This document shows positions 5,893 through 11,201 of a stretch of DNA of 12,396 nt, piece by piece. Position 1 is the first letter of the stretch; every line of letters begins with the position of its first letter. The translations under genes and the position numbers were made by a program. The stretch comes from UBA9715 sp045614225 (GTDB taxonomy: Bacteria; Actinomycetota; Coriobacteriia; Coriobacteriales; Eggerthellaceae), in the NCBI GenBank assembly GCA_045614225.1, contig JAZLCO010000130.1, positions 1 to 12,396 of the forward strand, written 5' to 3'. Under the pieces are notes generated by a model that ran no database searches, was not told where the DNA came from, and worked only from the letters and a program-made list of their open reading frames with translations.

Positions 5893-7932
5893 TTATACGT
5901 AGTCCTCGATATCTACTTGCATGAGGTAGACGTTCTCGCGCATCTTTTGGGCAGCTGCGCGGGAAATGCGGCCTTCTTCGTACGCCTGTTGGATTTGCTC
6001 AAGTTCTATGCGAAGCCCCAGGCGAGTGGCTTCAAGGTCAAGCTCGGAGTTTCGCGCGATGGTTGTAACAGATGGGGCGGGACCGCGGAGAAGACGGTAA
6101 ATGCGACGGTACTCCATCGAGAGCGCGCTGATCTTCTCGGACGGGAAGTCCGAATCGGCCATGTCGTCTTGCAATCGGTTGATGACATGCTCGGCACTGC
6201 GGGCTTGAATGATGCGCATATTACGCCTCGACGGATCCGAAACCGGGTCCTTGCCGGGCATTTTCCGCCTGAATTTGATCCACATCTTCCGTATCGCGAT
6301 TTTTGTGCGACGCCACCAGGTGATGATGGCGAGCTTTCGCTCTTTTCCATGTGTCAACAATGATTTGATGCGCGCTACGCGGGTGACGTACTGGTAGCCC
6401 TCATACGCCGGAAGCTCATCTTTCTCGATGCAGTCGAGCACGTACTCCTGTTCCCAGTCGAGTGCCATGATGCGCAATGCGAGGTCCGATTCGTCCTCAA
6501 GGTCTTCCAATTCCTTTACGCGTTCGATGCGTTCGTTGTACTGGCTGATGACTTGACCCATCGCGATGCGGTTTTCGGGAGTCTGACGTGCCGTGAGTTC
6601 CTCAACAACCGTCCTGAGGATGTCTGCTTTGGCTTGAGCGTCGCGTTCTTGCTGTGCGGTGAGGTTCTCGCGTTCGCGTGGTGCCAGGAGCGGTACGACG
6701 AACGTGGCGAGCAGCAACGAGGTCAGGATCACACCGCATGACAGGAAGATGAGAAGGTTGCGCTGAGGGAACTCGCCAATGGCCGTTCCCGTATTGATGT
6801 AAAGGGGAAGCGAGAACATGATGGCCAACGTTATGGCGCCTTTCGAGCCGGAAAGCGTCGTGATGGCTGCCGATTTCATTCGCGCTGCAAAACCGGGCTT
6901 GGTGTTTTCGCGCTTAAAGGCAATGGCATCGGAAGCCAGTGACCAGATAAATCGAATAGCGTGCATGAGCAACGTGATGACGAGCACGTAAGCAACCAGG
7001 TGGAAGTTCGAAATGCCTTCGTCTGCCCATAATCCTCCGAACGATTGCGGGAGCTGCGTTCCAAGCATTACGAAGACGATGCCATTCAAGGCGAATGTGA
7101 TGACTTGCCAAACGCTCGTCGAAACGATGTTCATGCGCGCCGTCGAGGGTTTCAGGTCATGCGGTACAAGCGACATCGTGATGCCACAGGCGACCACGAG
7201 GATGACACCGCTGACACCGATTTGCTCTCCCAGCAGATACGCCATGAAAGGAGTGATGAGCTCAAGCGACACGTGGAATGTGGTGTTCTCGAGGCCGAGG
7301 TCGCGCATCTTCTCGATGAATTTCAAAAGCGCAACGCCCAGGATGATGCCGACGATCAATGCTCCGAAAAACTCGATGAGGAATTCCTGAATTGCCTCTG
7401 CTGCCGAGAACGTGCCCGTCACGACAGCTGCGACTGCAAATTGAAACGAGACGATGCCTGACGCATCGTTGAGCAGCGACTCTCCTTTGAGAATCGTGCT
7501 CTGCCGTTCAGGAATATCGGCTTGTTGGGAAATCGATGCAACCGCAATGGGGTCCGTCGGACCAAGTGCTGCGCCCAGAGCAAATGCGGCAGCAAGCGGT
7601 ATCGAGGGAATCATGAGATTGGTTACGAATCCAACGACGAGGACGATGGCCACGACGAGGCCAATTGCATAGGAGAGCATCGTTGAGCGGTTCTCCCACA
7701 GCGACAAGTTGTTTGCCTCGCGTGCTTCGTTGAAGAGAAGTGGCGCGATGAACAAGACGAGAAACAGCTCGGGATTGAGGGTGACATTGATTTGCTCTTG
7801 GGCGAACAAGCCTATGGCAATGCCAAGCGCGATTTGGATAAGCGGGAGGGAAAGGCGGGGGATTATCTGATCGAGAATCGCCGAAGCGAGGACGGTGGCA
7901 AGAAGCAGTAATGCAAGTTCGAGTGTTGCCAT
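5893..7932 (-). CDS. CPA1-family Na+/H+ antiporter (NhaP/NHE-like) with long cytoplasmic tail
   Basis: The protein has 679 aa. Its ATG (cat at 7930-7932 on the + strand) follows the Shine-Dalgarno GAAAGG at 7938-7943. The first 410 or so residues are a series of hydrophobic helices, starting with MATLELALLLLATVLASAIL. Family hallmarks are GPTDPIA (124-130) and GESLLNDASGI (150-160) with the ion-binding N155-D156 pair, plus FVMLGTQLP in a later helix. It should exchange Na+ (or K+) for protons across the cytoplasmic membrane. After LLAPRE (about 420) comes a charged tail of roughly 250 residues, rich in Glu, Arg and Lys with helical and coiled-coil character, ending MQVDIEDYV; such tails are regulatory in related proteins. 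The gene is divergent from a PadR regulator and shares its control region, so it may be that regulator's target. Ion selectivity cannot be read from sequence. Confidence 0.92.
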   Translation of the reverse strand: MATLELALLLLATVLASAILDQIIPRLSLPLIQIALGIAIGLFAQEQINVTLNPELFLVLFIAPLLFNEAREANNLSLWENRSTMLSYAIGLVVAIVLVVGFVTNLMIPSIPLAAAFALGAALGPTDPIAVASISQQADIPERQSTILKGESLLNDASGIVSFQFAVAAVVTGTFSAAEAIQEFLIEFFGALIVGIILGVALLKFIEKMRDLGLENTTFHVSLELITPFMAYLLGEQIGVSGVILVVACGITMSLVPHDLKPSTARMNIVSTSVWQVITFALNGIVFVMLGTQLPQSFGGLWADEGISNFHLVAYVLVITLLMHAIRFIWSLASDAIAFKRENTKPGFAARMKSAAITTLSGSKGAITLAIMFSLPLYINTGTAIGEFPQRNLLIFLSCGVILTSLLLATFVVPLLAPRERENLTAQQERDAQAKADILRTVVEELTARQTPENRIAMGQVISQYNERIERVKELEDLEDESDLALRIMALDWEQEYVLDCIEKDELPAYEGYQYVTRVARIKSLLTHGKERKLAIITWWRRTKIAIRKMWIKFRRKMPGKDPVSDPSRRNMRIIQARSAEHVINRLQDDMADSDFPSEKISALSMEYRRIYRLLRGPAPSVTTIARNSELDLEATRLGLRIELEQIQQAYEEGRISRAAAQKMRENVYLMQVDIEDYV

Positions 7933-7976
7933 TGTCGCCTTTCAACAGTACTAATTTTGGACCTTTTTAATATGAT

Positions 7977-7982
7977 ATTATA
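7977..7982 (-). promoter_or_regulatory. Candidate -10 box of the antiporter gene
   Basis: The minus strand reads TATAAT at 7977-7982, 44 nt before the antiporter start codon, in an AT-rich stretch. The matching -35 region (about 8000-8005, reading CACCAA) is poor, which suggests a weak or activator-dependent promoter. One CATTTG box (7997-8002) overlaps that -35 position. Confidence 0.4.
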
Positions 7983-7996
7983 TGCGCGTCAGATTA

Positions 7997-8077
7997 CATT
8001 TGGTGTTTGTTAATGTCATTTGATATGTAATATGTACGTTGAAAGAATAGTGGCAAATGACAACAATTCTGCATTTG
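7997..8077. promoter_or_regulatory. Four CATTTG/CAAATG boxes in the divergent control region
   Basis: CATTTG occurs at 7997-8002, 8017-8022 and 8072-8077, and its complement CAAATG at 8054-8059. The first two are exactly 20 bp apart, close to two helical turns; the last two form the core of the large dyad. A further pair, ATTACAT (7993-7999) and ATGTAAT (8025-8031), is inverted, and ATGT/ACAT half sites are common in PadR operators. Together they suggest several regulator sites serving both divergent genes. Confidence 0.45.
8039..8067 (+). promoter_or_regulatory. Candidate padR promoter
   Basis: TTGAAA (8039-8044, 5/6 to the -35 consensus) is followed after 17 bp by AACAAT (8062-8067, 4/6 to the -10 consensus). 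Transcription would begin near 8074, giving a leader of about 90 nt before ATG 8164. The 14-bp dyad covers the spacer, the -10 box and the start point. Confidence 0.45.
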
Positions 8078-8085
8078 CTACTATT
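8046..8085. promoter_or_regulatory. Operator-like 14-bp dyad upstream of the PadR gene
   Basis: AATAGTGGCAAATG (8046-8059) and CATTTGCTACTATT (8072-8085) are inverted copies with one mismatch in 14 positions, separated by 12 nt. The centres of the arms lie 26 bp apart. A dimeric winged-helix repressor bound here would block the predicted padR promoter, so autoregulation by the adjacent PadR protein is the simplest reading. It could also form an RNA hairpin if transcription starts further upstream. Confidence 0.55.
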
Positions 8086-8163
8086 TAACACGTGCTTCAG
8101 ACCACACAGCGCACGTCGGTCACATTGAGTGGCCGGCACGCGCTCAAAGCAGAGGGAACAGAC

Positions 8164-8646
8164 ATGGAACAAATGTGGAGTGCATGTCACCCGAGGACAG
8201 AGGAAGAGCTGATCGAATGCGCGACTCTGGGAAAGTCGCTGAACAGGCTCTCGCAGCCCACCATCCTCACAATACTTGCTGCTAACAACAAGCCGATGCA
8301 TGGGTACATCATCGTGCAACAAGCAGGTAATTCTCCGATGTTCGGCGGTAAAAAGCCTGACGCGACCGGAATCTATCGAGCTCTCAAGCGCATGGAGGAA
8401 GCTGAGCTTGTGCATTCCTGGTGGGATACGCCAGACCAGGGGAGCGCCAAGCGCTTGTTCGAGCTGACTGACAAAGGTCGCCAGTGCCTGAGGCGTTGGA
8501 TCGATGCCCTTGCGTGCTATAAGCTGACCATCGAGGACCTCCGCGTGAGTGCCTCGACGGCACTCGGCATTGACGTGCCTGACACGCCAGCCTGTGCGCA
8601 TGTCGACGATTTGAATATCGAAGTGAAGGGTTCCTCGTTCTCGTAA
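8164..8646 (+). CDS. PadR-family transcriptional regulator
   Basis: The protein has 160 aa from ATG 8164, with AGAGGG at 8151-8156 as Shine-Dalgarno; an in-frame start at 8092 would add 24 residues but lacks a binding site. The winged helix spans about residues 32-112. It has PTILTILAANNKPMHGYIIV (helix 1-2), TGIYRALKRMEEAELVHSWW (recognition helix and wing start, about 68-87) and KRLFELTDKGRQCLRRWIDAL (wing and dimer helix). These are standard PadR signatures. The C-terminal dimerisation segment is short, as in small PadR proteins, and the unusual N-terminal 30 residues contain two Cys (C8, C19) that could sense redox or a ligand. It is divergent from the Na+/H+ antiporter with a strong dyad between them, so it probably represses itself and perhaps the antiporter. 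The inducer is unknown. Confidence 0.88.
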   Translation: MEQMWSACHPRTEEELIECATLGKSLNRLSQPTILTILAANNKPMHGYIIVQQAGNSPMFGGKKPDATGIYRALKRMEEAELVHSWWDTPDQGSAKRLFELTDKGRQCLRRWIDALACYKLTIEDLRVSASTALGIDVPDTPACAHVDDLNIEVKGSSFS

Positions 8647-8661
8647 CGATGAATTTGTGTA

Positions 8662-8681
8662 CGCGCAATTTTTCGCGCAAT
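8662..8681 (+). repeat. Short direct repeat upstream of the tRNA-His promoter
   Basis: CGCGCAAT is present at 8662-8669 and 8674-8681, a 12-bp period ending 6 bp before the -35 box. It could be a chance repeat or an upstream activator site. It also holds the only candidate hairpin after the PadR stop, which is too weak to call a terminator. Confidence 0.3.
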
Positions 8682-8686
8682 ACGCC

Positions 8687-8715
8687 TTGCAAGCGGGTTC
8701 GATAATCCGTAATAT
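8687..8715 (+). promoter_or_regulatory. Promoter of tRNA-His
   Basis: TTGCAA (8687-8692) and TAATAT (8710-8715) are separated by 17 bp, placing the start point near 8722, about 10 nt before the mature tRNA 5' end. The spacing and short leader are typical for stable RNA genes. Confidence 0.65.
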
Positions 8716-8731
8716 ACCTTCTTGCGCCTAT

Positions 8732-8809
8732 GGTGGGTATAGTTCAGTTGGCTAGAACGCCAGATTGTGGCTCTGGAGGTCGTCGGTTCGAGTCCGATTA
8801 CCCACCCCA
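8732..8809 (+). tRNA. tRNA-His (GTG)
   Basis: Acceptor strands GTGGGTA (8733-8739) and TACCCAC (8799-8805) pair fully. The anticodon is GTG at 8767-8769, in the loop TTGTGGC closed by CCAGA/TCTGG. The G at 8732 opposite the discriminator C at 8806 is the G-1:C73 pair that identifies histidine tRNAs, so the mature 5' end should be 8732. The T-loop TTCGAGT is standard and CCA is encoded at 8807-8809. It decodes CAC and CAU. Confidence 0.97.
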
Positions 8810-8811
8810 GC

Positions 8812-8881
8812 GCGCCTGATGTGGAGCGATTGAGATTTTTGCTTGCAAAGGCTCATTGCTTCGCGTACCATAATCAGGCGC
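8812..8881. repeat. 9-bp inverted repeat bracketing the tRNA-Lys promoter
   Basis: GCGCCTGAT (8812-8820) is the exact reverse complement of ATCAGGCGC (8873-8881), starting two bases after the tRNA-His CCA. Inside it, AGCGATTGAG and CTCATTGCT can pair imperfectly, so RNA reading through from tRNA-His could form a long stem. It may help end tRNA-His transcription or guide 3' processing. The right arm covers the likely start site of tRNA-Lys transcription. Confidence 0.45.
8843..8874 (+). promoter_or_regulatory. Candidate promoter of tRNA-Lys
   Basis: TTGCAA (8843-8848) repeats the -35 hexamer of the tRNA-His promoter. TACCAT (8866-8871) lies 17 bp downstream; the better -10 match CATAAT (8869-8874) would need a 20-bp spacer. 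Transcription would start about 20-25 nt before the tRNA. Confidence 0.45.
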
Positions 8882-8904
8882 TTTGCGCACGACATAATTG
8901 CCAT

Positions 8905-8980
8905 GGACCGGTAGCTTAGTTGGTAGAGCAGGGGACTCTTAATCCCAAGGTCCGGGGTTCGAGTCCCCGCCGGTCCACCA
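8905..8980 (+). tRNA. tRNA-Lys (CTT)
   Basis: Acceptor GGACCGG (8905-8911) pairs with CCGGTCC (8970-8976). The discriminator is A8977 and CCA is encoded at 8978-8980. The anticodon CTT is at 8938-8940 in the loop CTCTTAA. D-stem GCTT/GAGC and T-stem CGGGG/CCCCG are complete. In the anticodon stem the outermost pair (8931 with 8947) is a G-A mismatch; the other four pairs are intact. It reads AAG. A strong terminator follows 10 nt after the CCA. Confidence 0.97.
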
Positions 8981-8989
8981 TGAAATCCT

Positions 8990-9015
8990 AGCCAGCGCAT
9001 GCTGGCTTTTGTTTT
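8990..9015 (+). terminator. Intrinsic terminator after tRNA-Lys
   Basis: AGCCAGC (8990-8996) and GCTGGCT (9001-9007) form a 7-bp stem with a GCAT loop, followed by TTTGTTTT (9008-9015). It should end the tRNA transcript. The next gene's Shine-Dalgarno begins three bases later. A second copy of GCTGGC lies at 9023-9028, so the 5' stem strand has a competing partner. Confidence 0.85.
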
Positions 9016-9028
9016 ATAGGGGGCTGGC

Positions 9029-9874
9029 ATGAAGTACTCATTTCTCGAAACAAGTGACGAGGCTCTGATCGAGGGAGCAAAGCTTCCACTTGAAAAAGGT
9101 GCAGCTATCGGCATGTTCACAACGGGCTATGACGTTGTGAACGACGAGACAGTTGCAATCAGCATTGTCGATATGAACGGTTCAGTGCTCTTCTCCGAGA
9201 AAGTGAAGCCGCACAATCGCGAGGACTGGTCTGCTTGCGAGGCTTCGGGTGGCATAGCTCCTGAGGACGTTGAAGAAGCGCAGCCGCTCTATGAGCTTGA
9301 GGACGAGATGACCGAGGTGCTCGAGCCGCTCGAGTTCGTTTTGTGCCAGCATGTCGACTTCGTCAAGGCCATGCTCGATCGGAGTTGGATTGCGATGCCC
9401 AATCGCGTGGTCGTCGATGTATGCGAGCTCTTCCGTCTTTCGCATTGCGTTAAGGGCTATCCTGAAGAGCCTGCAACAGTTGCCACGATTGAAAGCATCG
9501 CCGAATACTATGGCTTTGTGATCGAATTGTCGACTACCGAAGGCGTTGCGCGTGCTGTTAACAATGCGTACCGCTCTATTGTCGGAGAGTTCGTGCAACA
9601 GCGCGACGCAAAGGGGCAAGAGTATTGGGATGCGTATGAGGCGCGCATGGCTGAAGAGAATTCAGAGCAGGACGCTGCCCGCACGGTTGAGCAGATGCGC
9701 GAACGCAGATACACCCAGATGAACGCGCTCTTGTGGGTTGCGGGTGGCATCATCTTCACGTCGCTTGTCATTCAGCTCTATCAAAACGGCGGCGATATCG
9801 GTTTCATGATGATCGCTGGCGCTGCGGCAGCGTTTTGTTATATTCGCGCCGTCATCAACTGGAACAAGAAATAG
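9029..9874 (+). CDS. Membrane-anchored protein with degenerate DnaQ-like exonuclease domain
   Basis: The protein has 281 aa. ATG 9029 is preceded by AGGGGG (9018-9023). Residues 24-185 follow the DEDDh 3'-5' exonuclease layout: an Exo I region (GMFTTGYD, 28-35), a strand and loop ending EKVKPHN, an Exo II region (LCQHVDFVKAML, 105-116), and an Exo III helix (GVARAVNNAYRSI, 172-184). The metal-binding D and E of the DxE motif are G28 and F30, the Exo II Asp is missing, and the Exo III H/D pattern is absent. Nuclease activity is therefore unlikely, and the fold may bind nucleic acid, a nucleotide or a protein instead. Residues 190-230 are charged and helical. Two hydrophobic segments follow (about 233-251 and 255-273), with a short basic tail, so the globular part probably faces the cytoplasm. 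Fold assignment rests on motif order, not a search. Confidence 0.6.
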   Translation: MKYSFLETSDEALIEGAKLPLEKGAAIGMFTTGYDVVNDETVAISIVDMNGSVLFSEKVKPHNREDWSACEASGGIAPEDVEEAQPLYELEDEMTEVLEPLEFVLCQHVDFVKAMLDRSWIAMPNRVVVDVCELFRLSHCVKGYPEEPATVATIESIAEYYGFVIELSTTEGVARAVNNAYRSIVGEFVQQRDAKGQEYWDAYEARMAEENSEQDAARTVEQMRERRYTQMNALLWVAGGIIFTSLVIQLYQNGGDIGFMMIAGAAAAFCYIRAVINWNKK

Positions 9875-9915
9875 CCATAACCCGCATTTTGCCTGCGACG
9901 ATACTAGATTTGCGT

Positions 9916-9943
9916 TATCATAGCGGAACGTGCTTGCGCACGT
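9916..9943 (+). promoter_or_regulatory. tRNA-Arg leader: weak -10 and small hairpin
   Basis: TATCAT (9916-9921) is a possible -10 box but has no convincing -35 partner. Just downstream, ACGTGC (9928-9933) and GCACGT (9938-9943) form a perfect 6-bp stem with a TTGC loop, 11 nt before the tRNA. It lacks a U-tract, so it is unlikely to end transcription of the upstream gene; a processing signal is possible. Confidence 0.3.
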
Positions 9944-9954
9944 ATTGACGATGC

Positions 9955-10030
9955 GCGCCCATGGCTCAACGGATAGAGCATCGGACTTCTAATCCGACGG
10001 TTGTAGGTTCGATTCCTACTGGGCGCGCCA
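9955..10030 (+). tRNA. tRNA-Arg (TCT)
   Basis: Acceptor GCGCCCA (9955-9961) pairs with TGGGCGC (10020-10026). The discriminator is G10027 and CCA is encoded at 10028-10030. The anticodon TCT (9988-9990) sits in the loop CTTCTAA closed by TCGGA/TCCGA. The T-arm loop TTCGATT is standard. It reads AGA, a rare codon in the neighbouring genes, where arginine is mostly CGC or CGT. It lies 65 nt upstream of the ornithine carbamoyltransferase start. Confidence 0.97.
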
Positions 10031-10043
10031 GTTTGCAAGTTAG

Positions 10044-10076
10044 GTAACCAAAAAGGGGCTGTCCCTTTTTGGTTAC
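10044..10076. terminator. Perfect 14-bp hairpin between tRNA-Arg and argF
   Basis: GTAACCAAAAAGGG (10044-10057) and CCCTTTTTGGTTAC (10063-10076) pair completely around a 5-nt loop. The A5/T5 tracts inside the stem let the inner GGG/CCC plus U5 act as a terminator on either strand. It lies 13 nt after the tRNA CCA and 6 nt before the argF Shine-Dalgarno, so argF either has read-through expression or a promoter hidden here. The sequence could also be one copy of a dispersed palindrome. Confidence 0.65.
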
Positions 10077-10095
10077 TCTGTTGAAAGGGGCCAAA

Positions 10096-11100
10096 GTGGC
10101 AAGCCTCAAAGGACGCGATTTCCTCAAGCTCCTCGATTTCTCGAGCGATGACATCAGGCACATGATCGATGTTGCCGAGAAGTTCAAGGCGAAGAAGCAT
10201 GCTGGCGAACCGCATCGTTACCTTGAAGGCAAGAACATCGTGTTGCTGTTCGAGAAGACTTCGACGCGCACGCGTTGCTCGTTCGAGGTGGCAGGTCACG
10301 ATCTTGGCATGGGAGTTACATTCCTCGATCCTGCGAGCTCGCAGGTCTCGAAGAAGGAATCGATCGCCGACTCGGCTCGCGTGCTATCGCGTTTCTACGA
10401 TGGCATCGAGTATCGCGGCTTCGGTCAGTCGATCGTCGAGGAACTTGCAGAATACGCCGATTGCCCCGTATGGAACGGCCTCACCGACGAATGGCATCCG
10501 ACTCAGATGATCGCTGACATGCTGACGCTGCGTGAAACGTTCGGAACTGATCTTTCCGGTCGCACACTCGTCTTCATGGGCGATGCGCGGAACAACGTCG
10601 CCAATTCACTCATGGTGGTCTGCGCGAAGCTCGGCGTGAACTTCGTTGCATGCGGCCCTGTTGAGAATCAACCTGAGCAATGGCTCGTTGAAGAATGCTC
10701 TGCTATTGCGGCGGAGAACGGCTCGACGGTTCTCGTCACCTCCGATGTCGAGGAGGGGTGCGCGGGCGCTGATGTCATCTACACCGACGTGTGGGTGTCT
10801 ATGGGCGAGCCCGACGAGGTGTGGGAGCAGCGCATCAAATCGCTGTCTCCTTATCAGGTGAACGCAGAGGTCATGAACCTGACGGCGTCCGATTCGGTGT
10901 TCCTACATTGCCTACCGGCCTATCATGACACGAAAACGACCGTCGGCGCGATGGTTGCCGACAGGTTTGGCATCACCGAATTGGAAGTGACCGACGAGGT
11001 GTTCGAGTCTGAGAAGTCGCGTGTGTTCGATGAGGCCGAAAACCGCATGCACGCCATCAAGGCCATCATGTACGTCACGTTGTCGGATGAAGAGTTCTAA
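10096..11100 (+). CDS. argF: Ornithine carbamoyltransferase
   Basis: The protein has 334 aa, the same length as the Escherichia coli enzyme. The GTG at 10096 follows GAAAGGGG (10083-10090); an in-frame TTG at 10069 lies inside the hairpin and is rejected. Carbamoyl-phosphate binding STRTR is at 56-60 and HPTQ at 134-137. The ornithine-binding DVWVSMGE lies at 231-238, and HCLPA with the active-site Cys at 271-275. It converts ornithine and carbamoyl phosphate to citrulline in the cytoplasm; the same fold runs in reverse in the arginine deiminase pathway (arcB), which many Eggerthellaceae use for energy. No other arg or arc gene is in the window, so direction cannot be settled. It sits between tRNA-Arg(TCT) and arginyl-tRNA synthetase. 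Confidence 0.97.
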   Translation: MASLKGRDFLKLLDFSSDDIRHMIDVAEKFKAKKHAGEPHRYLEGKNIVLLFEKTSTRTRCSFEVAGHDLGMGVTFLDPASSQVSKKESIADSARVLSRFYDGIEYRGFGQSIVEELAEYADCPVWNGLTDEWHPTQMIADMLTLRETFGTDLSGRTLVFMGDARNNVANSLMVVCAKLGVNFVACGPVENQPEQWLVEECSAIAAENGSTVLVTSDVEEGCAGADVIYTDVWVSMGEPDEVWEQRIKSLSPYQVNAEVMNLTASDSVFLHCLPAYHDTKTTVGAMVADRFGITELEVTDEVFESEKSRVFDEAENRMHAIKAIMYVTLSDEEF

Positions 11101-11113
11101 ATGAAACGCTGAA

Positions 11114-11144
11114 TGGCACAGCACTCCCAGGGAACGGTGTGCCA
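11114..11144 (+). promoter_or_regulatory. Hairpin in the argF-argS intergenic region
   Basis: TGGCACA (11114-11120) pairs with TGTGCCA (11138-11144), and an inner TCCC/GGGA can stack within the loop. No U-tract follows. Just beyond it CATTGAG is repeated at 11145-11151 and 11154-11160. The 101-nt gap is too short for a T-box leader and lacks its motifs. The hairpin may stabilise the argF 3' end or modulate argS translation. No clear argS promoter is seen, so co-transcription with argF is plausible. Confidence 0.35.
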
Positions 11145-11201
11145 CATTGAGCGCATTGAGTTAGGGGCCAGGGCACCGACTCACTCACAGAGAGGTTTAT
11201 C

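Noticed and set aside
5782..6363. Plus-strand reading frame of 193 codons starting in the inverted repeat
   Set aside because: It runs antisense to the antiporter tail and its start lies inside the palindrome, with no Shine-Dalgarno or family motif.
7978..8601. Minus-strand reading frame of 207 codons across the control region and PadR gene
   Set aside because: It covers a recognised regulator on the opposite strand and the divergent promoter region; no motif supports it.
8732..10030. tRNA genes as integration sites of a mobile island
   Set aside because: No integrase, no duplicated tRNA 3' ends and no compositional break were seen; the flanking genes are housekeeping genes.
11101..11201. 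T-box or other riboswitch ahead of argS
   Set aside because: The gap is only 101 nt and lacks the conserved T-box bulge and antiterminator; only a small hairpin is seen.
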